Made by a program: the position numbers and the translations under genes | Assembly (NCBI RefSeq): GCF_029784155.1 | Contig: NC_073693.1 | Span: forward strand, 184,099,802 to 184,163,801 | DNA: 64,000 nucleotides | Direction of reading: 5' to 3' | DNA from: Uranotaenia lowii | Lineage: Eukaryota > Arthropoda > Insecta > Diptera > Culicidae | Part shown: positions 55,571 to 64,000 of the stretch, piece after piece | Layout: every line of letters begins with the position of its first letter | Position numbering within the stretch: the first letter of the stretch is position 1 | Notes under the pieces: generated by a model | Database searches by the model: none | Told to the model about the DNA's origin: nothing | What the model saw: only the letters and a program-made list of their open reading frames with translations

Positions 55571-58562
55571 AACTTTATTGTATTGAGAATTGCTTCAGAA
55601 TTTTCTGCCTTCTGATGATTCATAAAGCAGAAAAGTTCCCTAGTAAAGAAAGTATAGCTCCAAAGAAAAAAAAAGAATTGTTAGCGAATACTGACTTGAG
55701 GGTGAATTTCTCAGACAGCAACGAGAATAACAACAAACCAAAGAGCCTAACGAAGAGCCTAATTTATTTTCTATCAGCTGTATATTAAATTCACAAAGCT
55801 AAAATATAACTTGCAAAGGTTTCGAAAAGTTAAAATTTTAGAAGAGAAATCTTGATAAGTAAAAATGCTCATCTGTTCAGTCTTCTTTTTTCTTTAAACA
55901 ATTGTTCTATTAGCTTCAAGCAACCTTTTTTAAACAAGTATGGTTTCTATCGGAGTATTTCAATTTTAATGAATTCAAACAATCATTTTTAATTTACTGT
56001 TAAATGCTTACACTAAAATTTGCATAAACTTATAACTCATCAAGTTTCTGCGATTTTCTAATAATGAATAACACTGTTTGCAACTCTGGTACTGATCCTA
56101 CCGGAACTTTCATATTTCGACTGATCAGGCCATTTGTACTACTGAAAAGATGAGTTTATTGATATTTGAATTTTCTAATGGTGGTAATATCGGAGTAATT
56201 ATCGAAAGTATTTTACCTCAATTACGATTATGTCGAATGATATGGAGACTAAATTCTTTGAGTAGGATTTATTTTTTTTTACAAGGATAAATAAGCATCG
56301 TTGGAAAAGCATTCTAAAGATGTAGGCTTTATAAAATTAATACTTGCTTAATATTGAACAGTTATAATCTTTGTCTCGTACATACCTTTCAGTATCTCAT
56401 GTTTCAAAAAGATATGACTTAAGAGATTGGCTAGTATGAAGTTACTAGCGCAATGCAATGCAATGGCTGCAGTGCAAGTACGCAGCACTACTAACAGGAT
56501 GCCGTTAAGTTCTACTAAGACTTTCTGATCCGCAAGCATTGGTCCACGAGCGCAAAGAAATTGACATGCGAATAGCATATATCATAGATGCATATGCATA
56601 TGTTGAACCGATTAGCGAAATCAAGTTTTTCTTCACTCTCGTACACATCGTGTTTCGAAATCTGAGGCAAAAGTGTCTCCGTAGTTGGGTGTTTCGATTA
56701 CCCAGATGCTGTTCCGAAAAACCAGTTTTCAATAAGTATTCAAATTAAAATGAAACTCTAGAGAAACATGGTACAAACGATTGCGTTACATAATATGTGA
56801 ATGACCCATTTATTACATGTCAACCAACTTGCGCAAGTGATTTACAAAAACGAACAATAACAACAGTTGTGAACCACTGGTATCGACAAATGATTAAGGG
56901 AATACTTTCAAATATTTGTAATTGGACATTCGCATTCTGTTGCTATCTTAGTTTCTTAAATCAAAAACTGTATCAAAAATGTGCCTTACCACGTCACATA
57001 TTACCAAGTAGAGGTGTATTCACTATAGCAGAGCGGTTTTGAGAAATCAGGAAAATGTAGATTTCAGGTAGATTAATACTGGTTGAACGGTAAACACTTG
57101 GTCAGAAAACGGGACTTTTTATCATAGCTGGTTAACTATTTTTGGTAGGAGGAATGGATGTACATCACATAATACACTTTAAACATATATTTTTTCCATT
57201 AAAACTATCACAAAACGAAATATATCTTAAAACTCATCAAATTGTCATATTATTTTCTCTAATCCAAGTGATTAGTTTTGCAGATCTGTCATTTAACTAA
57301 GGTACATGCTTCGCCTAGAATAGATAAAAAGAGATAAATGTAAACCAAGTACACACAAAATTCAGCACGCACGTGCACTGAAAAAAAAAACAAAATTTCT
57401 CGCGTGAGTTTTCATTACGCGGTTTCATTCGATTACCAAGGTTTTATCCGGGCTTGCCTGGATTTTCAAAGAAAAAAAAAATAAAGAAAGGCAGGTTTGG
57501 CGGTTGCCCGGATTTTGGGGAAAAAAGTTCGAATTTTGACAGATGAATTTTGATCCACAATTTTAGCGAAATCGCTCCAAAAGCTCCAGTAAAGTTAACA
57601 GAATTTATGATTTTTGCGTCAAATAACAAATTTTATTGAGCTTGCTTCATCGATTTTTTTTGTATTATGAATTAGACATCAATGCCACTGAGGTTCTTCG
57701 ATAAAAAAATGTCTTAATTTTTCAACTTTTGCCATTTTGACATTATTTGTTTGGGAAAATTTGGAATTCAAATGCGTTGATTTTGTCAAGTTTTCGAGTA
57801 CAAATTGCCCGGCTTGGATACGTTCTTGAAAAATTAGTCACACGTGTGCCGGAAGGTAACGCTTTCAAAGTTACTCGCGCTAGTCACAACGTCCACTCCC
57901 GCTAGATTTCTAACCACAAAGGCATGGCCGATTGAGAAACTACCAAGCTAGAATCCCGTCACGACCACCCCGAATGGTATCTCCGCTTCCTTTTGCTGCA
58001 GGAAAGCTGAGTACGTGAGACCTTTTAATAAGTCCCACAACACGTATGAGTCCAGATTAGGTTTATACCGCGCCCTAAGATCGCGTTGCTTTTGAATTGT
58101 AGTGAGTGTCATAAGAGGCCCAAAACCTTTCGTTTGTCAAATTTGGTTGACAATCTCGCTCTCTCCGTTCATCATCTTTCCTGATTCTTATTAGATCGCG
58201 CATAATTTGCGAGATTTCGTCTACTCTACGTCTACGTCTCGTCTACTAAAGCGTCTGTTCGTCGGGACACAATTCACTCACAATATTTTCAGCGTTCAAA
58301 TTTTGAAGTTTTGACGCCTTGAAATGAACCTGGGGGCCTGGGGCAGACAGATAGCACACCGAAAAAACTATTCACATGACCGCTACGTGAAAATGTACAT
58401 AGATTTTTGCCACCCTGAAAATCATGTGGAATCTACGTGAATTTCAGGTAGCAAACAGAGCCCGCGTAGCGAGCAGAATTCACGTAATTTTCATATGGGT
58501 TGTATGTGAAAAGAACGTAGATAGAATGTGAAAGGGATTCATACTGCTACATGCGATTCACG
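55571..58562. other. upstream of FAR, intergenic
   Basis: The first ~100 bases should be FAR 5' UTR and promoter; no clear TATA is seen. At 57430-57530 phrases such as TCCGGGCTTGCCTGGATTTT and GGTTGCCCGGATTTT suggest an old repeat. 58350-58560 contains repeated ACGTGAA/TTCACGTA phrases. No coding region is supported. Confidence 0.4.
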
Positions 58563-58564
58563 TA

Positions 58565-59344
58565 CACTGCAAAAAATCCACGCCTAGAATGTATATTTTC
58601 TCACACATAAGGTCTTCAAAATTACACTACGCGTAGATTTCATATACTTCATATGAACATAATATGTCACACATAAATTGTATGTTCGAAATATGAAGTT
58701 TATATGATATTGACACATACATTATATGATTTTCGTCTTTGAAAATTTCCATTTGTGCAAAATGGCCACCCTGGAGAAAAAGTTGTTGTGACCGTTCAAT
58801 TAAAACATTTTAATAAGGTAAGTATTACTCTATTGAAAATAAAATATCGATTATTGATCTCTTCTGTTCTCCCCCACAGAAAGCTTATCCCTGACTACTG
58901 CCATTGCGTCAATATGGTTCCAGTCGAACATTGGTACCATTCACGTATGGGTCTAGCTGATGATTTTCCGGTGCGGAATTCCAGTGGAATACGAACGCGA
59001 GACATGTAATTATTATTTATTTTTATTCCTATTCACAAAAAATATAATAAAAATGTTTCGATAGCCAACACCTCACATTTTTTATTTGCCTCCGAAAAAC
59101 TCATTCCAACAAAATAAATCGCCTTCGAGTAGGCAAGCAAGGAAACGCCTAGATCTAGGCAGATGTTTGAGTGCAATATAGGCTGATAATGTTTATGTGT
59201 AGGATTTTATAACTTTTATGTGACGCATATAAAAGTTATAATTTCGTATTCTATACGTGTGGACACGTAACATTCAAATGGGAATCACATTGCAAAAATC
59301 TATGAGGCAAACACATATCCGCAATATGTGGATTATTTGCAGTG
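58565..59344. mobile_element. TA-flanked MITE, termini CACTGCAAA
   Basis: The inverted termini CACTGCAAAAAATCCAC and CACTGCAAATAATCCAC (inverse, right) are flanked by TA at 58563-58564 and 59345-59346. It is 780 bp with no transposase. Many CATATGAA/CACATAT-like phrases occur inside. Confidence 0.7.
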
Positions 59345-59370
59345 TAGATTTCATTAAAATATGGACGTTA

Positions 59371-61570
59371 TGAGTGATGGGCGGAACGACTAGCAGAGCG
59401 CACGCACATCAACTATCAGCGGGATAAGTTGGTGAAAAAGGATATTCCGGATTAATACGGGGAAAACACTCGCGTTAGTTTAATATAAAAGAACTTTATT
59501 ATAAAGACGCAAAACGATGGCGACTTGTCGTGTGAAAAACGCGGTTAGAAAAGATACACACTCTTAATGTATTCTAGTCATTTTACAGCGAGGGATAAAC
59601 CACCAGCTGGACTAACGTATGCGAAGGGCGTAATCATTGTACTTCGACACTCCTCCTCAATGTCGCGCCTCTTCACCTCTACTTACGGACTCCCATAATC
59701 TCGCGGAATCGCTCAAGCTTGCACGGACCAAGGGGTTTGGTCAGTGCATCGGCTACCATCATATCAGTCGGACAGTACACCAGGTCCAATTGTTTGTTTA
59801 CGCACAACTCCTCAACAAACCTCTCTCTGGTGTCGATATGTTTCGATCGACGACTAGTTCGGCCCGTCTTCACGAAGGATATGCATCCTTGGTTGTCCTC
59901 GGCGATAACGGTCGGCTGCTGCTGAATCTCGTCCAAATCTTTGAGCAGCTGCCGGAGCCACAGCGCTTCTTGGCAGGCTTCGCTGAGTGCCACGTACTCA
60001 GCCTCCATCGAGGATAGGGTAACACATGATTGACGTCGACTAGCCCAAGATATAGCTCCGACGCCAAACTTAAACACAAAACCAGACGTCGAACGCCTCG
60101 TTTCGATGTCATCACCCCAATCGGAATCCAAATAACCAGACAATACAAGGTCGGATTCTCCACCAAGGTGCAAGAAATTCTCTCGGGTCATCTTCACATA
60201 ACGCAACACCCTCTTGGCTGCGGTCCAGTCACGTTCCGAAGGTTCGGCAAACTTACGACCCAAAATAGCGGTGCAAACGCTCAAATCCGGTCTGGCGGCT
60301 ACGGCCAGATAAAGCAGTCCACCAACTAAACTACGATACAAAGTGGCATTACTCAACTTTTCACTAGTGTCTACAGTCTTCACATAACCAGGATCCATGG
60401 GAGAACTAATAGTCTTAGCTTCTTCCATCCCAAACTTCACTATCATCTGGTCAATATACGGTAGCAAACGAATTTTGAAAGTTTTCTTCTCTTGTTGCAC
60501 TTCCATGCCTAGAAAATGTCTAACTTTTCCCAAGCATGTCAACTCAAATTCGTCCTTGAGTTTGTCCAAGACACTTATCACTTCACGATCGTCTGCTGAT
60601 GCTACAAGCATATCGTCAACGTACACTAGTAGTACCACTTTGCTACTCTTATTCTGTTTCACAAACAAACACTGATCTGCGTTGCACCGAACGAAACCCA
60701 ACTTCGAGAGAAGTACAACTTCTTACTCCAACACCTCGCCGACTGTCGCAGGCCATAAATACTGCGCCGCAAGCGGCACACCAGCTCCTCCTTTCCCGGT
60801 GCTGCGTAGCCAGGAGGTTGCTGCATGAAGAGCTCTTCGTCTAGCTCCCCATTCAAATAGGCCGTCTTGACGTCGACGTGTCGAACGGTGAGACCTTGCT
60901 TCGCAGCCACTGCTAGAAATGCACGGAAGGTTGCCTGCTGAGATACTGGAGCAAACACTTGGTCAAAGTCAACTCCGAGCTGCTGGGTAAAACCCTGCGC
61001 CACTACTCTGGCCTTAAACTTCACTACATGGCCTAGCTCGTTCTTTTTAACTTTATACACCCACTTTGACCCAATTACTTTTCTTCCTTCCGGCAGTGGA
61101 ACCAGGTCCCACGTCCCGTTCGTCGCGCTTCGTGAACATCAGTGGGCTCCTCTACAGCACATGCCGCACCACCAGCGGCGAAATCCAAAACAAAATCATC
61201 AAGACGTTTTGGAGCTACACCCTGAGTTCTACGAAACGAACGACGTGGTTGCACTGTTTCATTCTCACTTGCTGATTCATAGTCAGCTTCACTTGTATTG
61301 TTTTCGCTGTCTTCAGCAGCCAATGGATCACTTTCACTCACTAAATCGTCTTCTTCTTCTTTCTTTTGTACACTCACTTTTTCAATTCGACGATTTTCTG
61401 CTTCCACTGGAACCTCCTCCACGGACGACGATCCATTCTCGAGCTCGATAAACCGAGCGTCTCGGCTAACCGTGATATATCCCGTTGCTCGATCCACAAA
61501 CCGGTACGCCTTGTGCTCCATCGAGTATCCGACGAGCGTCAACTTTGTAGCATCCAATTCCCCCCAGCTA
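59371..61570 (-). mobile_element. Ty1/copia element, 5'-truncated and frameshifted
   Basis: The remaining parts, in minus order, are the pol linker, RT, RNase H, a polypurine tract (GAGGAGGAG, plus 59650-59658) and a probable 3' LTR at about 59371-59649 that begins TGTCGAAGT. Gag, protease and integrase are absent: the sequence ends abruptly at about 61570, where a different element begins. Confidence 0.8.
59679..61557 (-). pseudogene. copia pol remnant (linker, RT, RNase H) in three frames
   Basis: Frame 1 (61557-61075) has LVGYSMEHKAYRFVD, the copia linker, and a Glu/Ser-rich stretch. Frame 2 (61060-60659) has WVYKVKK.., HVDVKTAYLNGEL and YGLRQSARCW of the RT. Frame 3 (60701-59679) has the catalytic YVDDMLVAS, then SGYLDSDWGDD and SSMEAEYVAL of RNase H and a normal stop. 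Frame changes near 61090 and 60700 disable it. All motifs otherwise look well preserved, so it died recently. Confidence 0.88.
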
Positions 61571-61944
61571 GTTCAAACTAGATAAGAAAACCCCTAGAGT
61601 TGATGCAAAAGATCAAGGGAAAATGGAAGAATCACCGATAAGTCGGAAAGGTACCTACGTCGTCGGAGCTGGCGCGAGGAGTTTGGAAGCTATAAAAGAG
61701 CTGCGACGGTAGCGATCGAGCTTCACTTCAGTTTTGGGCACTATCCCGTGTGGTCACGAGTAAGACCAAGTGACGATCAGTTAACCATCTAGTGGCAAAG
61801 TGGTTCGCACCAACCAGCAACCAAGGTTGTGTGCTACAGTGTGTGTGTAGTAATCGTCGTGGGATCGTGCGGAGGGCCGTTCGCTGACCAGGGCGCTAGG
61901 CACACACTCCACGGGATCGATCGTGAGAGCGATCGGGGTTTTAG
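61571..61944 (+). promoter_or_regulatory. probable U3/R promoter of the third LTR retrotransposon
   Basis: TATAAAAG at 61691-61698 is followed by TTCACTTCAGTTTTG, an initiator-like sequence near 61724-61733. This fits a core promoter inside the 5' LTR that ends at 63496. The LTR start was not located; it should lie shortly after the copia break at 61570. Confidence 0.45.
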
Positions 61945-62938
61945 CACAGAGAACAGACATCGGGCCCCGAACAAAAATTTGTTGAAATCGTGTGTGAGAA
62001 AACCCACCTAAGTTTCAAACCAAATTCGTAAGTGGACTAACATCCATAAGATGTCGCTACCAGTACACATATTTTTCCATTTTTTCGACACGCTTAGAAA
62101 TTAATACTCATAGCTTATCTCAAATGAGGCCATTGCAATGTATGAGAGTAACACAACTTTTTGTGTGATAAATTTTAAGAACATCTTGATTTAAAAAAAA
62201 TGCAAATCATATTTCAATCATACTTTAATAGCTGTCATATGTCCCAGCATATGCCCCATATTGTTCAATCAATATTGGCGCTGAATTGAAAGTTGAATTC
62301 CAAGTTTTAAAGTATGTCTGTCATTAAATAGTTTTCTATAACAGAGAATGTGAACATAAATGTTATAATTGTTAATTATGGGTCGGTATTCCGGTTGATG
62401 GTATCTTGTAACTCATGTTTATAAATAACTTAAATCATTTCTACTGATTACTAACCCTGAGTTACAAGTCCTCATATATCGATCTCAGGTAACATCAACC
62501 AGAATATCGAGTCATAGTTTACAATTATAACATTTATGTTCACATTTTCTGTTCTAGAAAACTGTTAAGTGATAGTAAAATCCCAACACATGCTTTAACA
62601 CTTGGAATTCAACTTTCAATTCAGCGCCAAAATTGTTTGAACAATATTTGGCATCTGACAGCATTTAATTGTGATTGAAATGTGATTTGCATTTTTTTAA
62701 ATCATGATGTTTTAAAATTTATTACACCGAAATTTGTGTTACTGTCATACATTGCACTGGCCTTCTTTGAGATAAGCGATGAGTATTAATTTCTAAGCGT
62801 GTCGAAAAAATGAAAACAAAAATAGGTGTACCGGTAGCGACATCTTATGTATGTTAGTCCACTTACGCATTTGGTTTGAAACTTAGGTTGGTATTCAAAC
62901 ACACGTGTTGAGCTCCAGCTCGAACTCTGTTCTCTGTG
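61945..62938. mobile_element. TIR foldback CACAGAGAACAGA, 7-bp duplication, copy 2
   Basis: The termini CACAGAGAACAGA / TCTGTTCTCTGTG are flanked by GTTTTAG at 61938-61944 and 62939-62945. Inside, almost the whole element is a palindrome of two ~430-bp arms (for example CCTAAGTTTCAAACCAAAT near 62009 and its inverse ending near 62887). It is nested in the LTR of the third retrotransposon. No coding region. Confidence 0.78.
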
Positions 62939-62945
62939 GTTTTAG

Positions 62946-63611
62946 TCCCCACATACCGATACCGCTTGCGGAAACGGCCGTTTTCACGGCTAATAAATTA
63001 TAGAAAGAGCCACAAAAGAATCGATCGCTCTCACTTGCCGGTGTGTCCAACCACCAGGAAGCCGAGTAAGTAACTCTTAGCTACCAGTGCAGTGAATGAA
63101 ACTAAATTCCACCCGTGGTTTCATCCAGAAAACCATCGGCTTCTACGTTTTGGTTCTCCTCTTAAGAAACCGGATTCAGCTGAAGGACGCCGCTCCTGTC
63201 GGACCGGATGCTGTTTCCGTGAGCGCTCACGTTGAGTTAGTTCATTTTTTTTTGGCCAATTAGCTTTTGTAAAACCTTGCTCTTAATACAAATTGTAAAA
63301 TTGAAGGGTTTTTGCATCTTTGTTGAACTGGTATCCTTAAAAACAAGCTACGGAACCACGACTTCCCGCTAGCCGCCGGGCAAAGGAAAGTGAGATTTTG
63401 GCAAATTCAACTTTGAATTTGGCGCTTAAGCCAATATCTTTCGTTTTGGGACCTTTAATCAATTTTAGATAATTCCTTTCCTTTCAAAACGTTACATTTG
63501 GCGCCCAACGTGGGGCTTATTTTTTTGTAAAACTTTAATTACCTGGTGATCCGGGATTTTTATATGAGAGCCAATTTTTGTGATTGATTGTATTTTGTAT
63601 CGTTTCGAAAA
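62946..63611 (+). repeat. 3' part of 5' LTR, PBS and leader of third LTR retrotransposon
   Basis: The LTR ends ...CGTTACA at 63496. Two bases later TGGCGCCCAACGTGGGGC (63499-63516) is a tRNA-Lys primer-binding site, the same type and spacing as in the element at 22003-33285. A short leader leads to gag. Confidence 0.8.
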
Positions 63612-64000
63612 ATGGAGCAAAATAATCGAACAATTGATGAATTGATTAATGAGATGAGCTTTAATGATACTGATATCATTCAAGGTGTCTCCACCCCTTT
63701 TCCTTTTAGAAATAGTCGCTACGTTCCACTTACTAAGTGGGGCTTGAAATTTGATGATGAAAATGGTAATCTTAGTGTTTCAGATTTCTTGGAAAGTGTC
63801 GAACGGAAAACTAATTTGTACAGTGTTACTTATGGTGAACTAATTGAAAATTTCGGTGAATTACTCGGTGGAAATCCTCTAATCTGGTATCGCGCGTTTC
63901 GTACTCGGTTCGTGACTTGGCATGCATTACGGGCGGATTTTTTGCGGCAATTTACCAAACCAGATAACGATTTTCTGATCGAAAGACAGTTGCAGAATCG
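63612..64000 (+). CDS. gag of third LTR retrotransposon, cut by window end
   Basis: ATG at 63612 opens a frame of 129 codons that runs off the window. It has the retrotransposon gag pattern: WGLKFDDENGNLSVSDFLE, then NPLIWYRAF and WHALRADFLRQF. This resembles the capsid region of the gag at 28934-31177 but is clearly a different element. Lineage: Ty3/gypsy, tRNA-Lys primed, probably Osvaldo-like. Confidence 0.75.
   Translation, partial: MEQNNRTIDELINEMSFNDTDIIQGVSTPFPFRNSRYVPLTKWGLKFDDENGNLSVSDFLESVERKTNLYSVTYGELIENFGELLGGNPLIWYRAFRTRFVTWHALRADFLRQFTKPDNDFLIERQLQN

Noticed and set aside
59637..60017. Plus-strand ORFs opposite the copia pol
   Set aside because: They are antisense shadows of the RNase H and RT coding sequence.

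Overview
The window is insect DNA from a dipteran, most likely a mosquito. It has two spliced single-copy genes of insect type embedded in a very dense, repeatedly nested population of transposable elements. No bacterial gene, operon, CRISPR array or rRNA is present. The species cannot be named from sequence alone. Coordinates and exon junctions were read by eye from splice consensus and codon phase.

Host genes. (1) ALG9, the ER alpha-1,2-mannosyltransferase of N-glycan precursor assembly, lies on the plus strand in six exons from 8028 to 43230. The exons join in phase to 533 codons. Its third intron is 31.6 kb and holds most of the transposons. (2) A fatty acyl-CoA reductase (FAR) lies on the minus strand in ten exons from 55570 to 47931, joining to 529 codons. 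Its sixth intron (5.1 kb) also holds transposon debris. The two genes converge, with about 4.7 kb between their stop codons.

Layout. 1-1000: possible end of a spliced non-coding transcript. 1000-6215: I-type LINE with ORF1 and ORF2, minus strand. 6424-6853: two MITEs sharing a TTA target site. 8028-8762: ALG9 exons 1-3. 8763-40411: ALG9 intron 3, containing a foldback MITE; a Ty3/gypsy Mag-like element (11183-19142, TSD GAGCA) with a TA-flanked element inside its 3' LTR; further MITEs; an apparently intact Osvaldo/Ulysses-like Ty3/gypsy element (22003-33285, identical-looking 1591-bp LTRs, TSD AGCT); a 1.9-kb palindrome with TTAA target sites; a 7-bp-TSD element enclosing a head-to-head tRNA-SINE pair; and a BEL/Pao pol remnant. 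40412-43230: ALG9 exons 4-6. 44081-45844: a terminal-inverted-repeat element carrying a captured two-exon ZAD zinc-finger fragment and a 63-64-bp satellite. 47931-55570: FAR, with a Penelope-like remnant and MITEs in intron 6. 58565-59344: another TA-flanked MITE. 59371-61570: broken Ty1/copia element. About 61600-64000: 5' LTR (with a nested foldback), tRNA-Lys primer site and start of gag of a third LTR retrotransposon cut by the window end.

The strongest novel-looking material is among the non-autonomous DNA transposons: the ZAD-capturing satellite element, the piggyBac-like giant palindrome with a second partial copy, the CACAGAGAACAGA family with two independent 7-bp TSDs, and the SINE inverted dimer. 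Several palindromes lie within the ALG9 transcription unit and could form long dsRNA in the pre-mRNA.
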